Assembly: GCA_034359265.1 (NCBI GenBank)
Contig: CP136891.1
Coordinates: 55,692,501 to 55,756,500 of the forward strand
Length of the DNA stretch: 64,000 nucleotides
DNA from: Canna indica
Taxonomy: Eukaryota; Streptophyta; Magnoliopsida; Zingiberales; Cannaceae
Reading direction: 5' to 3'
Below are positions 22,798 to 33,574 of this stretch, piece after piece. A program made the translations under genes and the position numbers. The notes beneath the pieces are model-generated. The model was not told the DNA's origin. It made no database searches and saw only the letters and a program-made list of their open reading frames with translations. Positions within the stretch are counted from its first letter, which is position 1; each line of letters begins with the position of its first letter.

Positions 22798-23345
22798 TTT
22801 CACCCCAAAACGATTGAAGAGTTTCGTCTTGTCGAAACTCTTAAATATGGTCATATCCCATTGAAAAAATCTAATAAAATTCTAAAAGAACATGATTAGT
22901 TCATGAAAAATATTATAACTGATATAAGATATGTGGGATCATCAAATCATTTGGTGTACAAGAGTTTCACACTAACTCTTGAATATGTAATTGTTCTTGT
23001 CTGAAGTTGGAGCAATGCGGTTTGGTTCGGTTGTGTCTCCTGGTCAAGTGCAACTCTAGCGCAGAAAGGTGGGGCTACAAAAGACACTTTGACGCTCAAG
23101 TAAGAATGTGATCAAGATGAGTGTAATAAAAATTAGAATCTAGGGTACTTGGGTGTGTCATGTCTGTATATAATGCATTATGAGAGGATTGGCGATGATG
23201 ATATCCGATAATCTCGTAAGGATGTTGCTCAGAATGGGTCGAGTCTGATCCTGGAGATGTCGGGCTCATAATGACGAATCTCTCACAATTAATGATGAGG
23301 ACGCGAGTGTCCTTGGCTAGGTGGAACCCTCGGGCTTAGCCATTT
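22798..23345. other. Flanking DNA up to the Copia-A target site, nothing recognised
   Basis: No supported gene. The sequence directly before the Copia-A element (ending CATTTGGCTT) should have been continuous with that starting at 36082 before insertion. Confidence 0.45.
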
Positions 23346-23350
23346 GGCTT
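23346..23350. repeat. Left target-site duplication of Copia-A (GGCTT)
   Basis: GGCTT directly precedes the LTR terminal TGTAGAG. The identical GGCTT at 36082-36086 directly follows the far LTR terminal CCAACA, so the two LTRs 12.7 kb apart belong to a single insertion. Confidence 0.85.
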
Positions 23351-24746
23351 TGTAGAGTGAAATCTCACACTAGAAAGGGGGGGGGGGGTTGAATAGTGTG
23401 TATCCTTTGTTCTACTTATTCAATTTTCTTTTTGCTCAATTTTAACTTCAACCAAATGCAAGTGCAACTCGATAATATTTGTTATCAAATATCAAACACA
23501 ACAATAAGCAAACAAGCAAAATAATGCTAACACGGGAAAATATAGTGGTTTGACCAACCGCCTACTCCACTACCTAGGCTCCACACCAAGGATTTTTAAC
23601 CAACTACTTTATAGAACTTGTGTTTTCCTTTGAAAACAACCGAGGACACGATTCTCACATCTTTGAGAACTCCTCAAACCTATTCACTTAGGCAAAATAC
23701 AATTCTACAAAGTATACCCGTAAGTGTCTACACTAGCACACCTAGCAAGCTATTACAAGTGAAAACAAGTTTAAACGACACTTAAAATACAATAAAAAGA
23801 GCTAAGAAATGAAACCAAGAACCAATGCTCTTTTCCAAGCCTTCAAGCCTCCAACTCGCCAAGTCATTGAGCTCGAATCGAAGCCCGAGTTGAGGAAGAA
23901 TTGACGCTTGAGAAAATGTTGATGGAAGAACCGAGCGCAAGTAATCGATCTCTAGAAGACTCAAATATCTCATTTGAATGCTCAATTAAGTTTCTAAGAA
24001 GGATTAAAGGAGTTAGGTGAGGGGTACTTATAACCCCTCAACCGAACGGCTCTTCAATGGACGTTTTTTCGCCCGTTGGACACCGTTTGATTGCTTGTTG
24101 GTCGATCGACCAATCGATCGCCCAACGGCCGCTGGCAATCTGTGCTTTAATCGCTCTGTTCGGTCGACTAGAGGGTCGACCAAATGAGTCGCGATTCCAC
24201 GATTTTGTTCCTATGCTTTTCGGTCGATCGATCGATCGACCGAAGAAGACATTGCCAGATTTTGGCTTCCGTCGGTCGATCGAAGTAGCATTCTACCATT
24301 TTTTACCCCTCTTCGATCGACCGACCGGTCGACTGAATTGGCTACTGCCAATTTTTGGCATCATTCGGTCGACCGAATTGGCTACTGCCAATTTCTTTGC
24401 CTTGTTCGGTCGATCGAACTCAGGCTGAGGCTGATTTTTTCTTTATCTTTGTTACATATTTTTTCATAGGTTTAGTTACCAAGTTTTAACTTGGATAACT
24501 TTATAATTAGGCTTGGGATGAGATCCTAGGGGTATATTACAAGATATCTACTCAATCTATACCCGAGCCTTTTCTTTGACGTTCTTTTCTTTCGTTTCTT
24601 GACGATCTTTTCCTTCGTTTCTCCGAACGAAGTTCGCATGCTTATCTCAATCTCAACCTGAACTCAAAATATCACACGTAGATTAAATACTTGTTTGTTA
24701 TCATCAAAATGAAGATCAATGCTTAAGGAGAACCCTTAAGCCAACA
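23351..24746 (-). repeat. Copia-A 3' LTR, 1396 bp
   Basis: In element sense it starts TGTTGGCTTAAGGGTTCTCC and ends TTTCACTCTACA. It carries the palindromic box array at 24099-24420 and, just downstream in element sense, a TATA-like TTATAAGTA near 24030. A run of 12 G at 23378-23389 lies near its outer end. The opposite LTR copy resumes at 33575 and 35742 with the same text. Confidence 0.88.
24099..24420 (-). promoter_or_regulatory. Array of palindromic CGGTCGACCG-type boxes in the U3 of Copia-A
   Basis: Boxes (cores GGTCGACC, GGTCGATC, CGATCGACC) begin at about 24099, 24161, 24221, 24273, 24314, 24366 and 24407. Spacings are 62, 60, 52, 41, 52 and 41 bp. Several are doubled 12 bp apart (for example GGTCGACTAGAGGGTCGACC). 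Between boxes recurs TTGGCTACTGCCAATTT. The array is upstream of the putative TATA in element sense, so an enhancer role is an inference. Confidence 0.75.
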
Positions 24747-25321
24747 ATCTTCCCCTTTTTGATGATGACAAACATAACAAGGAATTTTGAAGAAAACATA
24801 TGCATATTCTTTGTGAGTTTGAGTTAAGGCATACATGAGTTAAGGCATACACAATATATAACCCAACATATGCATACATAATATATAACTCAACATATGC
24901 TCCCCCTATCAATGTGCATATCATTCTTGTAACTCCCCCTATATATATGCATCATAAAAAATAAATGTGACCTTACTTTTTTCTCCCCCTTTTGACATCA
25001 ATCAAAAATGGTAAGAATGAAGGTACAATTAATGAGTTTCATCATGAAAACCAAGAAAACCATAAAACCAAGTATCATCTACCACTATAGTCCTTCATAT
25101 TAATGTAAGCCTATAGAAGACAAACATCAATAAGTCGTAAAAGCCCACTACAGAGCAATACATAAGTGTGATGATACCTTGTAAAATGTAATTTTTTTAT
25201 TTTAAAACATGTATGTTTTGAAAAAAAACTTTTAACCGCTTGGAAAAACACAAATTCCTAATTGCATTCTTAAATATGTAAAGCTTTCCTCATTTAAGGA
25301 TTTTGTAAATATATCGGCAAG
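24747..25321 (-). other. Copia-A polypurine tract and non-coding spacer before RNase H
   Basis: Directly inside the 3' LTR the minus strand reads AAAAAGGGGAAGAT, the polypurine tract that primes plus-strand DNA. A second run, AAAAGGGGGAGAAAA, lies near 24980-24993. The rest of the spacer is AT-rich and non-coding. Confidence 0.75.
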
Positions 25322-25888
25322 TTATTTGTCGGTGGATACAAATTCTACCGATATATTTCCCTTAGTCACATTATCCCTAAGAAAATGGTGCCTTAGATCA
25401 ATATGCTTAGTCCTAGAGTGCAAAATAGTATTCTTTGTTAAATTTATTGCACTAGTATTATCACAATGAATAGGTATACAAGAATACTTAAGTCCATAAT
25501 CTAAAAGGGTTTGTTTCATCCAAAGGACTTGTGCACAACAACTAGCCGCAGCGATGTATTCCGCTTCAGTAGTTGAAAGTGCAACTAAGTTTTATTTCTT
25601 TGAGAACCAAGAAATAAGACTCGCTCCTAAGAATTGACAACACCCACTAGTATTTTTTCTATCTACTTTACACCCGGCAAAATCTGCGTCCGAAAAACCG
25701 ATTAATTCCAAGGATGTATGATATGGATACCATAGACCTAAGTCAACTGTGCCCTTCAAATATCTCAATATATGTTTGACCACACTTAAATGAGACATTT
25801 TAGGACAAGATTGAAACCTAGCACATGCACAAACGCTAAACATGATATCGTGTCTACTTACGATTAAGTAAAGAAGACTACCAATCAT
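25322..25888 (-). pseudogene. Copia-A RNase H region
   Basis: Minus-strand frame with [37 protein letters not shown], then GFSDADFAGCKVDRKNTSGC (RNase H Asp) and FLGASLISWFSKK, a stop near 25590, then continued as LWMKQTLLDYGL, IHCDNTSAINLTKN and HIDLRHHFLRD. These are the standard Copia blocks in order. One interruption lies between 25519 and 25592. Confidence 0.85.
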
Positions 25889-26386
25889 ACATCGATATCA
25901 TTTTCAAGATGTTTAATAAAAAGTGAAACATCGGCTTTTCCAACGTTAAAACCTTGTTCAATTAAAAAGTTTGAAAGCCTTTCATACGAAGCCCTAGGGG
26001 CTTGTTTTAAACCATATAATATTTTTTTAAGTTTGAAAACATGATTTGGAAACTCAAAACTTTCAAATCCGGGGGTTGTTTAACATATATTTCTTCATTG
26101 ATAAATCCATTTAAAAATGCACTTTTAACATCCATTTGAAAAAGTTTAAACCTTTAAAACTAGCATACGCCAAAAACATTCGAATTGCTTCTAATCTAGC
26201 TACAGGAGCATAAGTTTGATTATAATCTATCCCTTCTTGTTGATTGTACCCTTGTGCTACTAACCTACCTTTGTTTCTAATGACTAAATCTCATTCATCT
26301 AACTTATTCCTAAATACCCATTTAGTTCCAATTATGATTTGTCCGCTAGGTCTAGGTACTAAGTCCCATACATCATTTCTTGCAAA
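25889..26386 (-). pseudogene. Copia-A reverse transcriptase, badly degraded and internally deleted
   Basis: Recognisable minus-strand fragments: VPRPSGQIIIGTKWVFRNK, NKGRLVAQGYNQQEGIDYN, TYAPVARLEAIRMFLAYA. The later part shows shifts and stops. The YVDD catalytic block is absent: the sequence jumps from the ADVSLF-like region to MIGSLLYL, so the active site was deleted. Confidence 0.78.
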
Positions 26387-27307
26387 TTAGTTGAGTTCTT
26401 CTTGCATAGCTATTATCCAAAACTCATCTTCTATTATTTCCTTAATGTTCTTAGGCTCTACTTGAGATATAAATGCTACATATTGACAAATATCTTTGAG
26501 TTTAGAGCGCGTTACCACTCCCGTTGATGATTCTCCAATTACTTGATCCATTGGATGATTCCTTATCAACCGATATCCTTTGGGGAGAGATGGTAGAGCT
26601 TCTTCTTCCTCATCTTCAACTTGAGGTAGAGTTGAGGATGATAGTTCTTTTTGATGAGTTTCCTCATTGTCTTCATTCACCACCTCTTTATCATGAAGTG
26701 TGAGGTCCTCAAGTTTCTCACATACATTTACAATCTTCACATTTCTAGAAGAATCATTAGTTTCATCAAATGTGATATGCATAGATTCTTCAACAATCAT
26801 AGTTCTACGATTATATACTCTATATGTCTTAGAATTAATAGAGTAACCTAGAAAAATACATTCATCAGATTTAGAATCAAAATTTTCTAAATGCTCCTTA
26901 GTATTTAAGATAAAATATTTGCATCCAAGAACATGAAAATATCCCACATTTGGGATTTTTCCATTCCAAAGCTCAAAAGGTATTTTCTTAATTTTAGGTC
27001 TCAATAAAATGCGATTAAGCACATAACAAGATGTATTTATGGCTTCGGCCAAAAAATACTTAGACAAATTGTTTTCGGAAAGCATGGTCCTAGCCATCTC
27101 TTGTAAGGTTCTATTCTTCCTCTCAACCACCCCATTTTGTTGAGGGGTCCTAGGGGAAGAAAATGTATGTTCAATACCCAAATCATCACAAAATTCAAAT
27201 TTTTTTTATTTTTAAACTCTCCTTCATTATCACTTCTAATTTTTAAAATTGAAACTCCTTTCTCATTTGTAACTTTCTTAGTAAATTTTTTGAAAGCCTC
27301 AAAAGTT
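26387..27307 (-). pseudogene. Copia-A integrase
   Basis: The long minus-strand frame 27181-26387 contains GIEHTFSSPRTPQQNG and VVERKNRTLQEMARTML (catalytic Glu), then the C-terminal region with FHVLGCKYFILN and ECIFLGYSINSKTYRVYNRR. Upstream, 27240-27190 holds RSDNEGEFK (second Asp) in another frame, so one frameshift separates them. The tail (LPSLPKGYRLIRNHP, VVTRSKL) leads into the reverse transcriptase. A lysine-rich A-run near 27185-27215 probably caused the slip. Confidence 0.85.
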
Positions 27308-27826
27308 TCATTTTTTGTTAGCTAAAAAGAAAACCCATGTAAATCTAGAAAAATCATCAACTAGTACATAGCAATATAGTTTTCCACCTAGACTAGCTAC
27401 ATCACATGGACCAAAAAGATCCATGTGCACAAGCTCAAGAGTTCTAGATGTACTTACTTGATTAATGCTATGAAATGATGATTTAACTTGATTGCCTAGT
27501 TGACATGCATCACAAAGTTTGTCTTTTTCAAATTTTATCTTGGGTAATCCTTTAACTAGTTCTTTCTTAGATATTTCTTGGATGAGGCTCATGCTAGTAT
27601 TATGTTTTAACCCATCAACTAGTAAAATATTTTTAATGCATGGGTAAGGAAGTACACCTATATCACCAATGCCAACAATCTTACCTTTGGCATTATCTCC
27701 AAATGTTACATGTCCACCATCTTTGCTTGATAGGGTTATAAATAAGTTGATATCATCCGTCATGTGTTTTGAGCAACCACTATCCAATATCCAAGTGCTT
27801 CTACTTGCTTGAGGATGCTTCTCCAT
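27308..27826 (-). pseudogene. Copia-A protease and pre-integrase/integrase N-terminus, internal deletion
   Basis: STWILDSGCSKHMT is the Copia protease active site (DSG). NILLVDGLKHN is followed immediately by LIQEISKKELVKGLP, so the SISQLC segment and most of the pre-integrase region were lost. CDACQLGNQVKSSFH (zinc-binding end), LVHMDLFGP (first integrase Asp) and VLVDDFSRFTWVFFL follow. Confidence 0.85.
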
Positions 27827-28446
27827 CTACAAAAGGAGAAGAAACTATTTTAGGTACCCAAATTTTTTTGGGTCATTGAGTGTTAGTCATTTTAGGAACC
27901 CAAGTAAATCTAGCATGTGGGTTCCTCCTCAATGCACAATCTTTGGCCATATGGCCAAATATACCACAAGAAAAATAACTTCAGTTAAATTTCCTTCTAT
28001 TGTGTGTGTGAGCATGGAAGTGTGATGATTTTTTTGCATGGACAACCTTAGGCATGACATTTTGTAGGGTTGTCATTTTTTCATTTATCATGCAAAGTTC
28101 ATTTTTCAATGTTAGCATGCTATCATTCAAGTTCTCTACTTGATCACTTAGGTACTTGTTTTTATCTTCCAATTTTTTGTTGTCATGTTCTAGGTTTTTC
28201 TTAGCTTCATCTAGGGCATGGTTTCTCTTCCTTAAGGGTATCTACATCTCTCCTTAAAGCATTGCATGAGAGTAGTAAACTATCATTTTCAAGCTTTAAA
28301 GATTTATTGTCCTTTTTAAGCTCTTTAAACTTTCTCCTAATAGCATTAAATTCATCATGCATTTGATCAAATTCATTTTCTAGTTCTTCTTGAGTAAATG
28401 AAAGCTTACCAATTGTAAATCTTACCTCATGGTCATTTGCCATCAA
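27827..28446 (-). pseudogene. Copia-A gag C-terminal region: coiled coil, second zinc knuckle and WVPK motif
   Basis: 28446-28207 encodes a heptad-rich segment (ELENEFDQMHDEFNAIRRKF) predicted to be a coiled coil. It is followed by 28172-27981 with more heptads, and by CGIFGHMAKDCALRRNP near 27960-27905 and WVPKM near 27900. Long gag proteins with a coiled coil and a second knuckle are known from several plant Copia lineages. Stops lie at about 28205 and 27980. Confidence 0.7.
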
Positions 28447-29432
28447 GCAAAGATTTGCCTTTTCACTCTTTGAGTCTTCTTCACTTGGTGAAGGCTTGCT
28501 TTATCCCACGAAGCCATCATTGCCTTCTTTTTCTTCTTGTATTTGTTCTTTTTGTGAGGGTTGGAGGTGGAAGCCATCTTGAGAAGTGGGCAATCCTTCC
28601 TTAGATGCTCAGTCTTGTTGCAATTATAGCATGTGTAGCCTCCTCTTCCTTTTCTCATTCCTCCTCTCATGAAGCTCATGAATCTTCTCGCCAACATTGC
28701 CATTTCCTCAAAATCGTCCGTCTCTTCCTCGGATGATGAGGATGCTTCACCCCGGTGCGATGCTTTTAGGGCAATGGTCTTGCCTTTGGGAGCATCTTCC
28801 TCCTTGTATTGCTTCATATGGGTCTCATATGTCATGAGAGACCCAATGAGCTCGGTGATCTTTAAGGTGCTTATTTCCTTCGCTTCCATGATTGCAATGA
28901 CCTTGGGCTCCCAAGCTTTGGAAAGGGAACGAAGGAGCTTTTTTACCTTCTCCTCTTCCTTTATCTCTCTGCCAAGGTTGGCTAAGCCATTTGTAATATT
29001 TTGAAATCGAGCATACATGGCATCAATAGATTCATGCGGTAACATTTTGAATAATTCATAATCATGCATGAGGAGGTTTATCTTAGATTCCTTAACTTGT
29101 GAAGTACCTTCATGTGTAGTCTCTAAGACTTTCCAAAGTATATATGCGGACTTACAAGTAGAAATCCTATTGAACTCATTAATTGATAGGTCGCAATATA
29201 GTGCATTGATGGTCTTTGCATTTGCATTGAAGAGTTTAATCTCTTCTTGGTCCCACTCATCCATATCCTTAGTTGGTTGCTTATACTCTATTTGTATCAT
29301 TCTCCATACATCCATGCCTAGTCATTGTAGGAAGCCATTCATACGAATGTTCCAGTAGGCATAGTTATTACCATCGAACAATGGTGGAGTATGAGTAGAG
29401 GACCCTTGAGCTAGTTGAATTTCACTAGTCAT
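28443..29432 (-). pseudogene. Copia-A gag (UBN2-type) with zinc knuckle
   Basis: Start ATG at 29432, followed by PPLFDGNNYAYWNIRMNGFL, a stop at about 29325, then a clean frame to 28443. Blocks: AYILWKVLETTHEGTSQVKE, ESIDAMYARFQNITNGLA, WEPKVIAIMEAKEIST and ELIGSLMTYE, all typical of the UBN2 gag family. The zinc knuckle is CYNCNKTEHLRKDC (C-x2-C-x4-H-x4-C). The structural protein of the virus-like particle; one stop breaks it. Confidence 0.88.
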
Positions 29433-29475
29433 TTTAACTTGTAGGGAAGATGGTTAAATCTAATCCTACGACCTC

Positions 29476-29487
29476 GCTCTGATGCCA
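29476..29487 (-). other. Primer-binding site of Copia-A
   Basis: The minus strand reads TGGCATCAGAGC two bases inside the 5' LTR; plant initiator tRNA-Met elements use TGGTATCAGAGC, so there is one mismatch. This fixes the orientation of the element. Confidence 0.85.
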
Positions 29488-29489
29488 AT

Positions 29490-29524
29490 TGTAGAGTGAA
29501 ATCTCACACTAGAAAGGGGGGGGG
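29490..29524 (-). repeat. Copia-A 5' LTR, first fragment
   Basis: 35 bp identical to the outer end of the 3' LTR (TGTAGAGTGAAATCTCACAC then a G-run), cut at 29525 by the start of element B1. The rest of this LTR resumes at 33575. Confidence 0.85.
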
Positions 29525-31021
29525 TGTTGGCTTTAGGTTTTCAACCTTAGTCTTAATCTCGGTTTTGATGATAACAAACATGGGACTAATGATTTCATTG
29601 AGAATATCTTTCAGGTTTGATATCAATTAGCGTTTGATGTCCTCGATCAGATAAATCAGAAAATCGGAAGGACATTGATCGTCGCGCTCAGGTTCGTCGT
29701 GGAATTTCTCGAAGATCGACGAGTGCGCCAAAGTCGCATTGGATGAGCTCAAAGATCACTTGAAAAGCTCTCCAAGATGATGCTCGTCGAAAGCCGGAAC
29801 CCGGAAATGAAGCGTGGAAGAAAATCGACTGAAAAATAAAATTCAGCCTAAGTTCGGTCGACCGCTCGGTCGACCGAATAGGGTAAGAAAATGGCAGTAG
29901 CCATTTCGGTCGACCAGTCGGTCGATTGAACACTGTTGAAAACCGGCAGTGGATACTTCGGTCAACCGGTTGGTCGACTGACAAAGGCCGTAAATAGGCA
30001 GTAGCCTTGTCGGTCGACCAATCGGTCGACCGAACTGAGGATAGCCGCAGACGCAACTCACATCGGTCGACTGAATGGCGGATCATGAGACTTGCATCTG
30101 GGCGGTCAACCCGTCGGTTGACCGCACAGATAGTATTAGCAGCGGTCGATCGATCGGTCAACCGACCAATCGACCGGGCGACTGCAACAGATAGTTTTCT
30201 ATGCGTTGAGCTATCGTTTCTTTGTGAGGGTATAAATATACCTCATATAACTCATCTAACCTCTCTCTCTGATTTTTTACAGATTTTATTGAGTATTATT
30301 AAGAGAGATTTGAGCCTTCTTAAGATCGATTGCGGCGCTTTGTTCTTCCGTCGAGGTCTTCTTCAAGCGCACGCTCTTCCTCAACTCAGGCTTCAAATCG
30401 AGCCCTACAACATAGTGAGTTGGAGGCTTTGAAGACTTAGAAAAGAGTAGTCAATCTTTTTTTATACTTTAACTCTTTTCGTTATAATTTTTGTTGATTA
30501 TTTGAACACTATTTTAATTTGAGTCTGTAGAAGACCGGGTGTTTGGTCTTGTGTGTGAAAGTGGTTACCTTAGTGAAAAGGTGTAAAGCCACTTGTATAA
30601 ACTTAGTTGTTACAAGGATTAGTTATAGTTGTCTCTTAGGGTTGAGGTGGGAAAGTGCTCTTGGTAGGAAGACGGGATACTTCCGGGTGTGGAAGTGCAT
30701 TCGGTTTGAGAGCGGAGACTTTCCGGTGCAAAGTCCTCTGTGTAAGGGAAATCGAATTAATCTAGTAAAATTTAGTTTGTAAATCTTAAGCGGGGTGCTT
30801 AGGTAGTGGAGTAGGCATTGGGGCTGAACCACTATAAATCTTGTGTTTGCATTGTGATATCTTGTTGTTTTTATTGCTTTATCATTTATCGCTTCCACAT
30901 CTAATCATTAAATTGTAAATTGCCTAAACAATTTAAGTAAACGATTAAAATTAGAATTTAGGCTAATTAAATTAGTAAACACACTATTCACCCCCCCTCT
31001 AGTGTTGCCATTTCGCCTTCA
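29525..31021 (+). repeat. 5' LTR of B1, 1497 bp
   Basis: Starts TGTTGGCTTTAGGTTTTC and ends TTTCGCCTTCA; the same text in reverse forms the solo and partial B LTRs elsewhere in the window. Carries the palindromic box array (29853-30168) and a TATA box, TATAAATATA, at 30231-30240. The latter fixes U3 as roughly 29525-30260. Confidence 0.9.
29853..30168 (+). promoter_or_regulatory. Regular array of doubled palindromic boxes upstream of the B1 TATA box
   Basis: Box starts at 29854, 29906, 29958, 30010, 30063, 30102 and 30142, that is spacings 52, 52, 52, 53, 39 and 40 bp. Most boxes are two copies of TCGGTCGACCNN 12 bp apart; a variant is GCGGTCAACCCGTCGG. Spacers share GGCAGTAGCC or GGCAGTGG. 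The last box is about 65 bp before TATAAATATA (30231). A cis-regulatory role is inferred from position and regularity. Confidence 0.78.
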
Positions 31022-31023
31022 AT

Positions 31024-31035
31024 TGGTATCAGAGC
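31024..31035 (+). other. Primer-binding site of B1
   Basis: TGGTATCAGAGC, an exact match to the plant initiator tRNA-Met complement, three bases after the LTR end. Confidence 0.9.
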
Positions 31036-31088
31036 GGGTCGTAGATTGTGATTTCACCATCCCTTCTACAATTTGTCTCGATCTTGAA

Positions 31089-31500
31089 ATGGCTCTAGAG
31101 TGTGTAGCCTCTATACCTCCTAGATTCGATGAGTCAAATTTTGGTCTTTGGAAAGGAAGAATGTATATATTCTTAAAGACTCAAGGTTTAGGTGTTTTTA
31201 ATATGGTAAAGTCAAAATACATTGAACCTAAGGAAAATATGGATGCATGGACATAAGAACAAATTAATAGGTTTGAATTAAATGCTAAGGCAACAAATTG
31301 CATATATTGTTCTTGTGAAAATAATATCTTTCAGAAAATCATGCATTTTACTTCTGCATATGATATTTGAGCTACTTTGAATATGCTTTATGATTATGCT
31401 AAAACTGAAGAACTCGTTACTCTAAATGAAGGAGACGATGACAATTGTCATACTCCTATATCTAATGAAGTTCTTGAAGTTTTTAGTATTTCTAGCTAAA
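31089..31500 (+). pseudogene. B1 gag, N-terminal part
   Basis: Starts MALECVASIPPRFDESNFGL, with YIFLKTQGLGVFN, then a stop at 31254 (after DAWT) and another at about 31368. The same start occurs at 51917 on the minus strand in copy B4. The motif PPRFDxSNFGxWK parallels PPxFDGxNYxxWK of Copia gag proteins. Confidence 0.78.
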
Positions 31501-31526
31501 GAAGTACAAAGAGTCGGAAGAGAAAG

Positions 31527-32473
31527 GTGATATGTCACCTATGCAATGAGAAAGGGCACGTGAAAAAGAATTGCCCTAGTATGAAGAGCAAGGCAAAACG
31601 GAGGTCAAATGCTTCCACTCACTCACGTGCATCAAGTGAAGCATCCTCACACCATGATCATGAAGTCAACATGATGAACGTTGATGAGGAGGTATGTTCT
31701 TCATCTAGTCATGATAACAAAAATGGTAGTATTAATTCATCTAGATCTCATGATTTTCCGATGAATTAATGGATGAATATAAAAACATGTATGCCTTGCT
31801 TGTTAGAAAAGATAAGGAAAATAAGATGCTAAAGAAAGAAAATGTGATGCTTAATTCTCATGTGCATGAATTAAAGCTAGAAAATGAGAAATTGAAATCT
31901 AGTTCATTTGATTCATGCCATGATGATATGAAACTTGAAATTAAGGACTTGAAACATAAGAATGAAAACTTTAAAAATGAAAATAGCATGCTAAAAACTC
32001 AATTGCATGCTATTCAAAGATCAATGAATGATTTGAAAAGTGAAGTTAATCTATTGAATAAGAAAGTAAATGAATTCAAAAATACTTCATCTACTAAGAA
32101 CACTAGAATGAAAAATGTTTGCTTAAAGAATGCCAATGTTCATTATCATTCCCATACTAAGCATTCTACAACTAAACCTCATGTTCAAAAGAAGAATGTA
32201 TCTTTTAAGAATGCTCATGCTCATCTTAGTTCAAATGACAAACATTCTAAAAATAAATCTCATATCCATAGCAAAAACAAATTTTTTTTTAATGGTCATT
32301 GCTTTTGTTGTGGTGTTTATGGGAATGCCATCTATGATTGTGCCTTTAAAATGAACCCAAGTGTTGTAAAAATACTTTGGGTACCTAAGCCCACTAACCC
32401 CCTAGGACCCAAAGGCATTTGGGTACCAAAGGTCTCTTGTTCTCTTCTAGGGGGAGCCACCACACAACGGTGA
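31527..32473 (+). pseudogene. B1 gag: zinc knuckle, coiled coil and second knuckle
   Basis: CHLCNEKGHVKKNC is a C-x2-C-x4-H-x4-C knuckle. After a stop at 31767-31769 comes a Lys/Glu/Asn heptad region (NKMLKKENVMLNSHVHELKL) giving a long coiled coil, a His/Lys-rich segment with repeated HSKNKSHIHSKNK, a damaged knuckle CFCCGVYGNAIYDC in which the His is replaced by Asn, and WVPK repeats (ILWVPKPTNPLGPKGIWVPK). No protease follows, although WVPK normally precedes it. Confidence 0.78.
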
Positions 32474-33574
32474 GATAAAGTCGATTGATTGAAGTTGCTT
32501 GGGGATTCAAAGATTGTACCATTTCAAAGTTGCAAGTTCAAGTCATCATGATGCTTATGGTAAAGTTGGCATCAAATACTTTGGTATCATCTCCTTACTT
32601 TGGTTTGCTTTATTTTAGTTGGAGTTCATGATACATGCTTAAAATTGATTGGTTTTCCTCGCTCTTAATATATTTCAAATGATTTTTGATTTTTTGATCT
32701 TCGGTCTCTTCGGAGACCTATGTAGCCTATAATGGGTTCAAGCGACCTTGCGGTTCTAAATCGTAGGCTCATTGTGGCCTTTCAGTTTTTCAACCAATAG
32801 GAAGGGTTGGAGATCATGTTTTCATATTTATTATTCTTGTGATCTCTTAAAATTCGTTTTGGTATCACTTGATTTTATTTAAAACGGATTCCAAACCATT
32901 TAGCAAAGTGATATTTGATAATGATACTTGATGCTTCTCTTTGCTTTTTGGTTGAGTTAGCTTGCTAAGTAGCTATATTTTCTTCACTAAAACATTAGTG
33001 TAGCTTACTTGCAAGTTATAAGTATTTTAGGAAGGCTAATAACTAGGAAGAAAAAGATTAGTTTGGCAAATTATCATGAATAAGGTATAACTTTGATAAA
33101 TTCAAAATCTTAGGTTTATACCTCAATGCTTAAGCTTAAATAATGTCTCAATACTCATGATTAGAATTGCATGTTAAAACCCTTGAATTCTCATGAGTAG
33201 GTAGAATTTTAGCACTTAGGCAAATTTCATTAAATGAAACTTGCTCTAGGTTGATGCTTACTATTAGAGACATTCCTTTAAGTCCAAACTAGTTAAACAT
33301 GTTTAGGGACCTTATTCCTCATATGTTTCACATCTTAAGATCCCTTAGATTCATTTTGATATCATGAAAACAATTCTTTAAAATGAATCTTTACTATCTA
33401 GCATAGGTTAAAGTTTTAAATGAAACTTTGCATTGAACCTTTGCTATTTAGTAAGTTAGCTTGCTAGTTGGCATCTTATTATTTCATTATGATACTAATG
33501 AAGCCCTCTTGCAAGTTAAGAAAGTGATAAAAATTTGGAAGCCCTCTTGCTAGTTGGAAGCCCTCTTGCTAGTT
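32474..33574 (+). other. B1 non-coding spacer
   Basis: AT-rich, no protein resemblance. Short inverted pieces occur (TCGGTCTCTTCGGAGACC at 32700-32717) and, at the right end, three copies of AGCCCTC separated by TTGCTAGTTGGA (33538-33585), immediately before the junction with Copia-A LTR sequence. Confidence 0.5.

Larger units (their letters stand above)
29525..33574 (+). mobile_element. Element B1: plus-strand Copia-like LTR element with gag only, 3' end lost
   Basis: 5' LTR 29525-31021, PBS at 31024, gag-like frames 31089-32473, then 1.1 kb of non-coding DNA. No protease, integrase or reverse transcriptase, and no 3' LTR: the sequence passes directly into Copia-A LTR text near 33575 at a shared CCCTCAACC. 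It may be a non-autonomous derivative mobilised by a relative of family A, later truncated by a deletion. Confidence 0.8.

Noticed and set aside
24057..24428. Open frames across the LTR box arrays (24057-24428, 33640-33969, 30007-30432, 58291-58818)
   Set aside because: They exist because GGTCGACC repeats lack stops. Translations are repetitive (R-S-T-D-R) and open frames overlap on both strands.
29853..30168. Regularly spaced palindromic repeats considered as a CRISPR array
   Set aside because: This is plant retrotransposon LTR DNA with a TATA box and PBS. Spacers are similar to each other, not unique, and no cas genes are present.
31024..31035. tRNA-like sequence TGGTATCAGAGC
   Set aside because: It is a primer-binding site complementary to initiator tRNA-Met next to an LTR, not a tRNA gene. 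No cloverleaf surrounds it.
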